Shown here: positions 37,320 to 51,900 of the stretch, in pieces
Numbering within the stretch: the first letter of the stretch is position 1
Layout of the letters: each line of letters starts with the position of its first letter
NCBI GenBank assembly: GCA_012295275.1
Contig: CM022673.1
Span: 24,805,761-24,869,760, forward strand
Source: Chrysomallon squamiferum
Taxonomy: Eukaryota; Mollusca; Gastropoda; Neomphalida; Peltospiridae
Direction of reading: 5' to 3'
Length of the DNA: 64,000 bases
Program-made: the position numbers and the translations under genes
The notes under the pieces: generated by a model
Databases searched by the model: none
Told to the model about the DNA's origin: nothing
The model's input: the letters and a program-made list of their open reading frames with translations, nothing else

Positions 37320-40300
37320 CATGCACTTCATTCAATTACAGATGTCAGAAATATGTAACTAGATGACACAGAAGTAATGGGGTAAAATAATAACATAAAT
37401 TATCTGAAAGATGAGAGTCGTTCTGACATGCGATGTGTTTTTCCACTGAAATTATCAGAGTCCAGTGACCATTGGGAACCAATGTGTCATTTACCATGTG
37501 ATATTACTTGTGTGACACACACATAAATTACTGTACTACTTGAGATCCAACATCCCCCGAGGTAATGTGTCAACTAGTGTCACAGCCTTTAAAAAAAGAC
37601 AACCACAGATTTTAAGTTGCTCAATAACAGTTAAAAAATAGACCTCACAATGCGAGAATGAAAGAACATTTGTTACTGTTACAAATATTAATCTACGTTT
37701 TTATTACGTTCAGATATGTTCTTTGCTGAAAATAATGTGTTTTAAATTAACATCAGTTTTAAATATATTTTATTCTTTATGAATAGCACTAAGTAAAATT
37801 CATTGCATTTAGGTATTTGACAACTTGCTTATCATTTTGTTGTATTTAGCATGGAAGCATAAATAACATGTTACATTAAAATTGATCTGAAATATCTAAA
37901 TCTCTTCATTTACAACATTCATTTTTTTTTAATTAACCGATATTCTTTAAATGGAAAAGCTAATCTTAAACTAATTCTCAGGAATTTCTTTATTTCGTCA
38001 ATAATTTAAAATATTTTAGAAGGCATTACTAAATAAAAGAATTCATGAAATGCAATGATCTATTAGACAAATATTACTTAACAGATTAGATTCTTCAGTT
38101 AAAATATTACAAAGCTGTTGATAAGACATGCCCTTTGGACATATAGATGGTTTCTGAGATGAAAGATTTCAAATGACCATTAACCAGTAACTAGAAATGA
38201 AATTTATTCTTTTCCTTTGATTTGTGCTAATTTTTTTTTCTAAATGATTCTTATCTATTGTTTGTATTAAAACTGCTATCATTGCTAGTGAACGTGTGAA
38301 AGCATCTAAAACATTTCATTTGCTATTTCAGACTTAAACTCTCAGTAGTTGAAAATCTGAACACTATTAAAATATAAATAAATTGTGCATGCAGTGGAAA
38401 AATGTATATACATATATATATACATACAAAATTATGTTTTGTATTTTTCCAAAATATTTTATTTGTCTTTTCTAATGATGTAAAATGCCAGTGAGCAGGT
38501 AACTTTCCCTTCTGTTCTGGTTTCATCTGACATATTGTAGTGATAAATAAACTTAGTAAACGTGGAAACACTGCAACATTTATTTACTCATGCGAAGCAA
38601 GAAAAATGAGTGAATAACTGTAAAATGGCTTCACATATTTATCAAGTTTAATAACATTGGACTGAACAACACAAGAGTTTTGTTGTTAAATTTGTTATTA
38701 GTCAAGTTTGATGTTGTTAAATTTATTATTGGTCAAGTTTGGTGTTGTTAAATTTATTATTAGTCAAGTTTGGTGTTGTTAACTTTATTATTAGTCAAGT
38801 TTGATGTGTTATAGGCGTTTTGCTCACAGCACAAAGTCCTGTATTACATCCTAAATGAAAAGCTAAATGATTATTGTGCAGGAATTTCCATTTTAATATA
38901 TCTTAATTTAATAATTTAACATTAATATAAAAAAAAAAAAAAAATTTAATAAAAAAAAAAAAAATAATAATACTACAATGCTCTCTTTTTATTTTTTTGA
39001 ATCAGAAACAATATTTTAATTTTTTTATTTCATTTTTTAAAAATGTAAGCCTTTCTACTGTCTGTCCTTATTTAACATAAACAGCCAGCAGCCTGTCAGT
39101 GTTAACAAACGATAAAGAAACAAATTCAGCACTGATGACAATTTCTGAATAAAGCCAGGCAAACAAAGGTTCTACAAAAAATGGTTTTAAATGGAGGATC
39201 TGTTTCTACAGCTGTGCACTGTTAGTGGGATTAGTTCTAAATCACCATTTGTATAAAACTTGCTATATTTTACCATCGTCATCATCGTTTGCGATGTCAA
39301 AAATTGGTTTAGGCACCTCTACCTCTCCAGGCTCTGCCTGCACTGGCATGCCTGATTCTGCTGCCAGTTCTCAAACAAACAAAAAAACAACATTCAGTTT
39401 ATTATAAAGTCAAGAAAACACTGCCGTATATTGCTTTTTTCTTTATACGTGTAATATTTCTTTGGTGTCAACATAAATTTCAGATTAACATTCCTTTTTA
39501 ACAGAAATGTGCGAAAATAAATAAATAAAAAGGAAATAAATATGTCAAGCTCAAAATTGAGAAAAAAAAAAAAAAAAGAACATTACTTAATACAAAAAGA
39601 AATCATTGTTTTTATTTAAAAAATATAATAAATAATAAATAAAACAATTGGACTGTGTGTGGGTGTTTGTGTACTTTAAGATAATAATATTTCAGCTGTC
39701 ACATTTTTTAATAAAAAGTGAAATATCCAGTAAAAACCAAATATTTAAATCATTCTATTTACTTGTTTTTATATACTGAATTTGTAAATACAAATGCAAA
39801 ATAAAGAATGATAAAACATGAGGCCAAAGACTAACATTCAAATGTTGAAGCCAACATTTCCGTGCTAAAAGCAACATTTGATTGCTATGGCATGTCACAT
39901 ATACGTTCTCCATGAGGGAAATAAAAAAAACTGATTTCATTTTGAAACTGCTAACAAGCAGCATTAAACACCATTTAAAATAATTTTTAACCTAACATTT
40001 ACTGAGAAAAGAGGAAAAGTAGGGTCTGGAGAAGTTACTACTGTAGTGCAATGAAGATCACTTCCTTCACTTCAAGCAGGTATATCTACAATAGTAAAAT
40101 GTTTTACTGTTTAATCAGCTATAGTATGTAAAATAGTAAACAAATTTTATTGTTTAACCAGCTATGGTAGCTACAATAGTAAAACCAATTTTACTGTTTA
40201 ACCAGGAATAGTAGCTACAATAGTAAAAAAATATATATAAATGTGTGTAGACTTGATCTACATAAGGGGATGTCTTTTTACACAGTCAGAGCCATTGGGC

Positions 40301-43201
40301 ATTACAGCATAAAACATGGGATAAGCCTTTTTATGAAACAATGGCAATGAATTGTGTCTGCTGGCAACCTGCCACAGGCAGATGATAAATAGGACAGCTA
40401 TTTCACCCCAGGTGATGTTTGTGCAACACAAAGTGACATGCCAGGATGGTTGTATGTCAAGTAAAAATGTTCATTTGGACGTTGGTGGACAGTCCCTCAG
40501 GAATAACTTATACGTGTATATCAATTATTTATCTAGCATTATTATTATAAACTTCACTATTTATACACTGTTACATGCTGCTTAACTATTGATTTTGGTT
40601 CATCGGTTTATGTAGCAGAAAATTTCTTTATTACTCTAGGGCATGTTGTTATCTACAGATCTTTTATAAGTGAAAAAAAATATATTATAACAAACAAATG
40701 TTAATGTGACTCATTTAAGGAAAAATGTAAATAAACAAATGCTTTTTATCTGAAACACAGATGATTTGTGAATTCTTATTATCTTCTTTTTTTTAATTTT
40801 TTTAATTTATTTTTTTTTCCCTTCTAAATTTCTTAAATATTTAGTCTGTATACTTGTTGTCCACTTATTACCAAATGTGGTTTATATAAAATTAAAAATA
40901 AAATATAAGTATTTTAGTATGAACACTTGACCTGTTTCACAAAGAAAGTGTCACCAAACTGGTACTTCTGAAACCCTAACTATACCAGTTAAACGTCCTA
41001 GCTTATCTCAGTTCCTCACCAGGAAGGTCAACGACCTCTCAACTATTTTTAGAAACTGAAAACTGGAACATTAAGCATTAAGACTTCAAATTTATTTTCA
41101 TTTTACTGGTTACCAAACGACCGAAATTATTTATAAACTTCTTAGTTTCGGTTTCATAAACTCTGAAGTGATGCAAAACACAGAATGACATTTCTGTGAA
41201 GAAAAAAAAAGAATATTAAAGGTTTGAAATGTAAATTTTTAGTGTATAAAACCTGTGCTGTTTTCGCAACTCACCTCCTGTTTTTCTGGAACACTTGTAG
41301 ACTACCTGTGGCATCTGGTTGTTGACTGTGATATTTTGACTCCTGTAGTAGGCATCAGCCTCGGGGTCAAGCACCAGCAACTTGGTCTCCTCCCCTCCTG
41401 CCTTGATTTTGCCTATGACTTCCTGGTGGCTTCTTGACTCAATGTTTTCACCGTTCACCTCAACTATCCTGTCTCCCTCGCGCAAATCGGCATACATGGC
41501 TGGAGAGTCATCATCGATTTTACCAATGAACTGGCCTGGTTTATTCCGCTCCGCGTGCAAATTGAACCCATATCCCTGAAAATCGGGCCTCTTGATCATG
41601 TGACACAATCGAATTTTGTACTCGCTGCTGTCGACGTCGTTGGACAAAGCGTGGACATCGTTTTCCACTGGAGCCAGTTCAGGCTCAGGCTCAGGTTCAG
41701 GCTCAGGTTCAGGCTCAGGTTCATGGTGTGTCTCAGGCTCTGGTGTGTCTTCTACTTCGTTATGATGCTCCTCCTGAATTGGATCTGGAAAAAAAGAAGT
41801 TATAAACAAATTTAGTCATCAAACTGTCTTTACACAAATTGTCATGTTTAGTAACAAATGCATTTCAAGAATGAATTTTCAAACCATTCTTATACATGAT
41901 GACCAAGTTTCATCACAGCGTGATGCACAATTTTTAAAGAGACCTGCAACTCACATACATGAAACATTTAACTCTACATGACAATAATAACCAAATTACG
42001 ACTGTATATGCTGGGATACTAAAATATGTTTCTAGCCCTTTTTCTATTTTACGATTACATAAAAATAAAAATACATCTGACAACAGACGTTTTAAATTCG
42101 TAAGCTGTTTAACATAATATTAGTTACATTTTAAATTTAATAATCCCTGTTACAAAATATAAATCATATAGTGAGGTATACTGATCAGTGTTCTTTTCAA
42201 AAAGCAATCAGTTATTCACAAATTATTCATAGACAGATTTCGTAATAATAAAGAGAACGTAAATAGCCTGTTTGTATTACATCTATCAACAGTTAGAATT
42301 ATGCAACATCAACTGAAATGGGAAAACTTCTACACAAAGCCTAAAATCCCTGAGGAGTAATTAATAAATAATCCTGACATGGTTACAAGGGTCACTCTAG
42401 ATGTTATTACATCATGGGTGAACACACAATATATTAGTTCACTGTTTACATATTACATAATGTGCTATGTAGCTGTCACTTTGTACAACTCTTCATTTAG
42501 ATACTTATAATCAGACATTTTTGAGTTTCGTGTGAACGATGGTTGTTATTTTAGTCAACTTCTAGCAGTCTTTATTTGCAAATCTATAACCGATATCTAC
42601 ACATTTTTAATTAAATTAAATTTATAAGCAAGAAAGGAAAAATTGTACCAGGGAACAAGGATGTCCAAATTTAAACTGATACATTTTAACATGTAGAGAA
42701 ATGTTTAAGCTGTGACAACAAGCAAAACTCAAAGTACTTTAGAACTGTCCATTAAGTCTGTCTACAAGGTATGATGTACACACTGAGACAGTGGTATAAA
42801 TCATCTCAAAAAACAACTATGTAAGTTTCACTGAATTAGATTTTACAGTTGAAAATAATATGGTGTTAAACATCATTTACATGAACAAATATAGAAAAAT
42901 TCTCTTAGACTGACAGTCTCAAAGTATTGTGGAAAAAAGAAGAAGATTTATGGACACTCCCACTCTAAATATATACACAATAGGGCCTTTCATATATATA
43001 TATATATATATATAAAATGTAAGGTATTTTCTTTTTTTAGATTAAAAAAATTCAAATCATAGTGAAGTTAATAGAATATGCATTTAAATCTGTCTTTTGT
43101 GATTTGGGAAAATTACTTTACATTTCCAATAACAACAGTTTTATTCTGTCAACAATATTTATTTTCATGCAGATGCATTATTGTCTTTCCTGCAAACAGG
43201 T

Positions 43202-43241
<40 letters not shown>

Positions 43242-44080
43242 AATAATTATATTATCTAAAACAGGGGAAAGACAAGAACTACTATTAAGCTACAAATCGG
43301 CATCAAAACAGCAAGTTTATTTACAGTAAAGCTGTTTAAGAAAACAATGAAGACTGAACAATAAAACATTGAGGTGTAACAGATGAGAATACAAATGAAC
43401 ACCTGTCAATGTGGAACCTATCAATCAACACTGAAAAATATTAAAATAACAGATACGCCAATCCCACACTGTGACAGTCCATTATAAAACATGAACCGAG
43501 CTACTCTCATAAAAACATTTCCTTGAAAGACAAATTAAGCAGAACATTCTTGTTATTTAAAATAACAGCATAATGAAATGTATACATTTTAACACATTCT
43601 AAATGATTTAATCAAGTTCTGGGTAATAAAAAAAACCATTTTATCTGATTACTGTTTGGAATTGTATTTATTAAATATAATAAGTGGATTTATTAATGAA
43701 ATTAAGAAAAACAAAATTCTTTTTTTTACTGGGCACAGTTAATTTTTTATTATATATATATAAGTGTAAAATAGTCATAATGAAATGTAATTCCTTCTTG
43801 TGTTGATCAATTTCTATAATTTTGCCTAACTGACAGTAAAACATTTCAGTTCTGTAACACAACACGGTTAATTCAATGTTTATTTGAAAATTCTGATATC
43901 CTGTTACATTATGGCAATAAAGCACCTGCATTTATTATAAAATAATTGTGAAAATGAAAATAACATTACATCTTTATGAAAATTTATTCTTTTGAAGTAG
44001 ACAGTGTCTTTCTTTTGATATAAATAAGAATAATAATAATAAATATGAAGTAAAGCTATTAATTTGGACTTGTCTTGCAA

Positions 44081-44117
<37 letters not shown>

Positions 44118-45423
44118 TATTTTCCAGTCGATGATGTTTACAAATAAATAAGCATCATCTGTCATTTGTATCATCATACATTCACATTAGTTATTGAAAT
44201 TAAATCATATACTTTCTATAAACATATAATAAATCTCAGTACTTTATAAAATGATAAAAATAACAAGACTGATCTAAAAAAAACGCCCTTCTGATTCTTT
44301 TGTCAGTGAATTAATATTAAGCAGTATGTCACAGGTATCTGTATCCACCAAAGACAGGAATCTGTCCAGGTAAGGTTGACAAAGCAAACACTAGGCAGCT
44401 GGTAACCAAGCATAAACCAGATATTCATACCCAGTACCAAGCATTTGTGTTATTCGAGTTGTCTGAATTGCTGATAAGCAAAATACCTACTGTACAATAT
44501 TGACACAGTCATCCATTTTTTTTTCACTACGGTAATCCCAAATGTATACATATTTACATATCCAGTTATTTCTTTTTTTTATATATATAAAATAATATAA
44601 AAATGTCTTTAATGACCAACATCAGTGTTCTGCTTTAGCCTGTTGTACTGTACTGAAAACTGTTTTACCACTGTTTAGTTAAATACAAAAAAAAAATCAT
44701 CATCAAGTTCAAGTTTTTTTGTTTGTTTCCCCCCTGTATACATTTTAAACAATAACAACAATTTAATAATTAAATAAAATAAAGAAAATATTGCTGTTTT
44801 TGCATTTCTGAAAGATACAGTGCTATCCTCACTTTTTCATTTTTCTAAAGTTTTAAAAAGATGGTGTTTTTTATCAGGTATAAATCATAATCTATATGTG
44901 CTGTGAATATGCTGTATTTGGGCGTTTTCTACTAAAGTAAATTTTAACTCAGATTCAGATAAAGTTGGTCACTGTGATCTACTAAAATCATCTACAGTTC
45001 AGGTTTCTGACAGTATCACACTGTTATCTCATGCTGATATCTGATGACTTGTAATAATGTCATCTTAAGAACAGTTTTTTTTTTTTTAACTGTAGTTAAT
45101 TAATTTAACTATTTCCTGAATCATATTATTTAAGTAATTTAATCCTCTATATAAGTGGTAACTCAGTATTTTAAACATTTCTGAAATTATTTATGTCATT
45201 TATTTTTAAAATGAATATTCTTATGCTGGTTTATGGAATTTGAAAAACACCTTTAGAAGTTACTTGTATATTGATCTAATAACAATAATAAACTTTGTTA
45301 CTATCAATTTAGATAAATGATAAACACAGAGCCAAAACAATCAATATAGAAATTTGCTCAAGATATGAGTGACAAGTTATATATTTATCTCTGTGTAAGT
45401 GTGTGTTTGTGAGTGTGTGTTTG

Positions 45424-45467
<44 letters not shown>

Positions 45468-45901
45468 GAACATGACAGCAAAGATGTCTGCATCTTCCTA
45501 ACTTTTTAAATTCACCTAAATGATACACCTTTATCCCAATCAATGCAAACATGTACATGCATATTCAGACAAACAATATTTAATTCAGGAACATGTCAAT
45601 TTATGTCCATTTTGTTAATCTACATAACATCAACAGAGACATCTGCTGACAAAGGTATTAATTTACATAAATAACAAATGTATTAAACAACACACAGCTT
45701 TATGAATTTTGCATATGGTTTTCTATTTCACTATAGGATTAATTTTTCAACGCCTTCAATTAGCTGTCTGAATGTAAATAATAAAATTGTTTGTAATGAA
45801 AAAAGATCTACCTTTTTTTTTAAATAATTTTTTTTACACTCTGGATATTTGTACGTGCAAGCAACAAAGTAAAAAAAATTTTTTTTTTCAGTTCAAGATT
45901 A

Positions 45902-45945
<44 letters not shown>

Positions 45946-48900
45946 ACATTTGCTAGAACAGTCACTAATTAAGACAAACAAATTGCTTTTCTTTCAAAGT
46001 ATTCTCAGAATTCACCTGTCATCATTACTGTATAATACATAGTTATGTATTACACAAGTGAATGCAAAGACATTATTTACCAGATGATTAAGTTTGACAA
46101 AAACCGTCATCAAAGAAACAAACCAATCACTAATCATAATTCTCTGTCAAATTAATTAAGAGTTCATTTCGTAATGTGTTCTATCAATGACATATCAAAG
46201 AATATTTAGCGATTACATAAACTTAACAGGATTAACATGGAGCTGCTGTATTGCATAATCATCATTTTTCCCCAGCTGTATAATTAGTTGAATCTATATT
46301 TAACATTCAAAATCATTAAACATCAAGTCATATCAAACCAATTCAATCAAAAACACGCTTTACAAATAAAATGGTAAAAGATGCTTTTATATACATATTT
46401 TCCATAAAATATTTAGGATATAATTGTCCTTAAGTTGAAATTAAAAGAAATTTTTAAAAATAAAAGAATATAAATTATAGCTTGCTTGTTTTTCCTTCTT
46501 TTATTGAATATCAAGTGTTTAATTCAAAAATATAAATTACTAGATAAAGCTGTAAAGAAAATTTAAAAAAAACAAAATTCGATAGCATCATATGCCAAGT
46601 ATACAGATTTCTTGCCAGTTATCTTAAGGAAAAAAAAGAAGGAAATATTTCAAAGCAATAATAATTAAAATGTCAAAAGAAATTTGTTTAAATAAATAAC
46701 TGCCTAACAATTTAAATACACTGGCATATATTTGCTTTTGGCATGCATGTTACATTTTTTTCTATGCATTTGTTTAAATATAGAAGTTTATTCATAACCC
46801 AAGTATTAATACCTGTAGGACATGGTAACATTAAGGTCATAGTGTCCTGTGACAGACAAGTACAATAACACCAGACATTCAGTACGATATGTCAGATATC
46901 TTGAGGATAAAATTAATACTACGACAGTTGTTTTTAAGAAATGACCCAATAAAAAAGGATTAAAATTCTTATGATCATCATAAACACAACAATACAGTAT
47001 TAAACATTTATATTATCCACACACACAACAGTAATCCTTAAGCCCTGTATTTGAACTTGAGAAATCAATTTTAAAAAGTAATTCTAGAGTAATTTACACT
47101 CTAATAAACATTCGTGCATGTGCTTTTTAACAGGTGATCGAACTACAAATACTGTGTGTCAGATCAAAGGCTGGTCAATGCTGTAATTAATGTCAATGAC
47201 ATCTGAAAACCTCAACTGATTAAAATGTAATTTATGGAGCAATTAAATCATTAACAGACTGAGATGTAATTACAAGAGTTTGACAACTTAACAACCTAGG
47301 TTACAAGAAAAAAAAACAGCTTCTTAAAAACAATTCAGACTAGATTTATTTCTTCTAATGATACCTCAGAGCAAAGTTATATCAGCTTTCAGCTTTCTTA
47401 CTGAGGTAAATATAGGAAGAAGTCAATAAATCTGTTTGAAGTATGTGTTTTAGCAAAAATCAATGTTAGTGTTATTAAATTAGAATAAAGATCTACGCAT
47501 TTAACATATATGTAACATTGTTTTATTTATTTATTTATTTATTTTATTATTATTATTATTAAGTAAATGACAGGAAGAAAAATAAAACTTCAAATCTGTA
47601 ATCTAATACAGAAACAAGTATAACTAACAAAGTTGCCAAGAATATAATATGTTATGACAAAAAATGCAAGACACATTATTTTGTCAGACTTTTGCAATGA
47701 TAAATTCAAGTCAGAGTAAATAAATCAAAATAACCTACTTGAAGTTGAAAGTTTTTATTTATGATGCAATTCTCAGCATGCTGAACAAAACCATATCAGC
47801 ATCTCCAACAGTGATATTACATCAACACAGAAACTACAGCTAGTGAAAAATGAATATGGAAAAAAAACACAAAAAATAAAAAACCATCACAGAAATAAAT
47901 AAAATAATACCAAGAGCTGGGAAGTAATTATTACAGCACACCAGATGCATTGTTAAACATTCTCCATTTAAAAATGGCTTCCGCCCAAGAGTCAAAAACT
48001 TCTCAATCTTTACAGGACTGGTGTGCTAATTTTTTTCAGCACATGCAAAAATGGGCCAAGAACTTTCGATTGTTTAGAGAGGCCAACGAGAATCCTGAAC
48101 AATATTGACAAGAAACTAAGATGGTGAATTTTGTTGTTTGCAAACAGCTTTCTGTACATGATAACGCGTGCTAGCACAAGACCACAATCCAGCCTGGAAG
48201 ACCAGAGGCATTCGCTTTGAAAACCTCTTTCAAAGAACGTGAAATAGCCTGGGGGCGGTTTCACAGCATTATAGGACAATATTTAATACAGAAGAAAACA
48301 GTCTGTGTTTAGAAAGAAATATCTTTTGTTTGAAAAAATAAGCATGTATATAGTGACGGGTAAAGGTTGAGGTGCTGTATTCCACGATGACCAAGTCGCA
48401 ACTGTTGAACAAAGAATTTGAAACTGACACCTTACTAAATTCTGGACAAGAATCTTAGTCATTGTCAAACAACACAACCAACTTTATCCATTCTTTAATC
48501 AGAAGTTAACATCTAACCTGTAGGCTTTGTCTCCTTTTATTTGTCTTCATATAAACATGATTTTTGTTTTTGTTTTTTTCAAATTCTATAAAATACAATT
48601 TTCAAATAAATATAAAACTAGAATATTTTTTTCTGTAACTAATCCTGTATGTCAATTTTACATGGTTTTAATATGCACTGTTTTTGTTCAGCTGTTTGTG
48701 TAACATTCAAATAAAAAGATTTCTAAATGAAGCCTATACTTTATATTTTGGATCAAGGAATTTCAACCACAAATTATAAATTAAATTAAAGCAGAAAAAA
48801 ACCCCAACAGATACAAATCAAAATGAACTGAAATTAGCTGTTAAAAAGATACAAGTCAAAATGAACTGAATACAAGTCAAAATTGACTGAAATCAGCTGC

Positions 48901-51900
48901 ATTGTTAATCTGGTAACAGCAGTGGATGGAATCCTAGAAGTAGTAGTTTTTCTTTTAATGCAGTCAAACAATACAATCAAATCAGTGGTAGTATGTTAAA
49001 CAAATATTCATTCTTTCATTTACTGCCATCATCTGTTTGTCATTCTTTTCAAGCCAATTCTATTACAAAGTAGCCAAAATAAAGTCAAACTATTTATTTA
49101 ACAGAGCTGTATGCTGTACAGGAGCCTCCCAGTTAAAGTCCAGTCTAAATATCTACCCAGAAACACCCATCAACTGTTACAGTTTGACCTTAGGTCAGTG
49201 TGTGACTTCATAAACAAATGATACAAAAAATACTGATCTTACATATTTATCAGAATACATTCCTATTGAACTTGCACCCTGTTTCAATTAACCTTGACAC
49301 TTCAGTCAACACTTCAGAAACACATGATAGAGAAAAATAATGTTGTTTTGAAAGTATTTGTGATTCAAAGGATAAAAACTGTATGTATACATTTAAGGAC
49401 TTTGTACAAAATCTTCATCTGACAAAGTATTTAACAAAGATTATAAAATATGCATTAAAATTATAATTTCAGAAGCAAATTGTATTTTGAGTTGTGATTA
49501 CCTACAGCAACATATAAATAAATTCTAAAAACTGATTTAAAGTACTTTTTAAATCTATTGTTCAAAATAACAAATAAACAAGCCGTAACCTAATTTTCTT
49601 TATGAAGAATTTCAAACCAACAAATAAATAAGGACAACTTTTTAAGATTATTAAACTTTTAGATTCAGAAGTTTTCTTTTTTCTTTCTCCTCACAAATGA
49701 CATCATCTTCTTTTAACAGAGCAGGTGAAGTTTAATATGTCCCAAATACTTCCCTGTTATAGTATTCTTCCTTTTTAATGTCTTTCACTATATTGTCATT
49801 TTGGACCAGAGCCAGGAAATGTCTTAGCTTTTTGTATAAAATCAATGATTTGAAAAATCTGCATGGGAAAACTTCCTAATACAACAAATAATGATAATCT
49901 AGACTGACATTTTTATGTCGTTACAAAAATGAAATAACTGAAATCACACTTGCTTACCAACAGATAAAGCAATATTTTAATGATGACACAACCACTTGTT
50001 TGTTGACAAAAGCATTTAGATGTGTAAATTTGTAAAAAAAAAGGAAAAGAAATGATCAACTGAAATTTGCTCAATAAACAGATCTGTGAGACCTGTGAGA
50101 TCTGCAATGGCAGAAAAACAACAAAATAAAACAAGTATTGCCAAATAAAAACCACATAAAAATATTAACTAAATTAGTAAATATATATAAAATTCTGTTT
50201 TTCGTTTTTCTTACAAAATCATTAACTCACACTAATATAGTTATTAATTTTCTATCATTTTTTGCAATAAAACACTTGTTAAAGTAGTTCAAGTATGTAT
50301 TAAAATCACTTGAGCACAAACTTATTGTTATACAGTGAGTCACTTTTTCCCACATGAAGACAGTGCAGTGAGACACAAGTAGGAAACAAAATGAGTTTTT
50401 AAACTCTTTAATCAAAACGTCTGCACATCTTTGTATTTTACATCAATTTTCTCCAGATAATGCAAAACCGACAACCTACTTTATACATTACTTAGCCTAT
50501 GTACTTTGAAAATGGGCAGTAGTGTATGAAAAAAATAAAAATCACTGAAGCCTATCAAACCAAAGTGACATGCTTCAATGGAGGTAGCTGAAAAAAACAC
50601 AACTGGTTTTGAATATGGTAAAAGAAAAAACCCAACCCAGTGACACAAAGTCGCTATACAAAATACAGGTAAAAGTGTCACACTTCAAACTATTTAACAC
50701 GTGTAGCTGGCAGTGTTCCCCAAACTGGCTACATTTTGTATGAGTACAAGTGTGAATCACTGAGATTTCAATCTGACTGTGTGTGATAATCATGTGAGAT
50801 GATTTTCTCATATTACACATCACCACCACTGCAAGCATGTTCATCATAATTAATCTGTTGTGTTGTGTTTAATTAGAGTAACTGATTACTGGGTGGCAAA
50901 AAATCAACATTCTTTCTAATTGAATTAGTCATTTTAATAATCAGTTGTGACAAACCACACATGTATTTTACACCAATGACATGACGAGAAAGACAGAAAT
51001 TTATGAAACAAGAACTGTAAATCTCTATTACTTACAGCAAATTTACAAAATGTTACCATATGTTCATTAATGTAATCAGATGAATGGATTGTCATTTCCA
51101 GTATTAAAATTCAAAAATAAAAAGTTCTGAAATATTTTGAGTAAAACAAAATAAAATTGTCTCTCAAAATATAATGATTATTGATTAAAAAAAATTGTAT
51201 CAGTTAAGGGACATATTATTTCATCAAACCATTTTCATTAAAAATAAGTCAAAATTAAAAATACATTTAAAATAACGTATTTTAAAACAGCATAAACAAA
51301 AATATTGATTAAAACTATCCTAATGTTTCATGAATTGAGTCGGTTAATAATTTTAAGCATTTATTTGTCCTTTTCCGTAACTCTTTCAGTCAGAAATAAA
51401 ACTGTCACAATAAAACTGACACAGACAGTTGATCTACAGAAACAAATGCACTATGACCTTCCATTCTGTAAAATTAAACAGCATTTACAAATACCTGCTT
51501 GTAAATAATCAAAGCTGTTGATAATATTTTTCTGTGACTGGGAAAGATTTGCAACATGCTCACATATTCAGAGTCTTTATTCAGCCCAAATTAACTGTCA
51601 GTGATTGAAGAGAAAGGTCAGGTGAATTGTCAAAGTTTTAACTTCTGAATTTATCTCAGGGTTCGGTGCTATGATAACTGATACAGTACTGCGCACAGTA
51701 TTTTCATTCATATACTCCAAATTATATATAATGGTCAGAAATAATAAAACTATTGACAAAAAGAGACAATATTAACCCTGGCTGCTTGTGTGTCTTTACA
51801 AAAACTGTTTTATAAACAAATGTACCCAGTGCTGTCTCACTTTGTGTACTTCTCAGATGCTATATGTTAAAAACTTCAAACTCAGCTTTAATAAGATACT

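Larger units (their letters stand above)
35043..39273. other. NHERF intron 3
   Basis: A+T-rich. Contains (TA)n near 36080-36104, (AAAT)n at 36752-36790, (CA)n at 37284-37317 and a 31-bp tandem repeat at 38681-38808. No exon seen. Confidence 0.65.

Noticed and set aside
49655-49735. Minus-strand stretch reading [16 protein letters not shown]
   Set aside because: It looks coding-like but has no usable acceptor or donor in phase 1 and ends at a stop within 25 codons.
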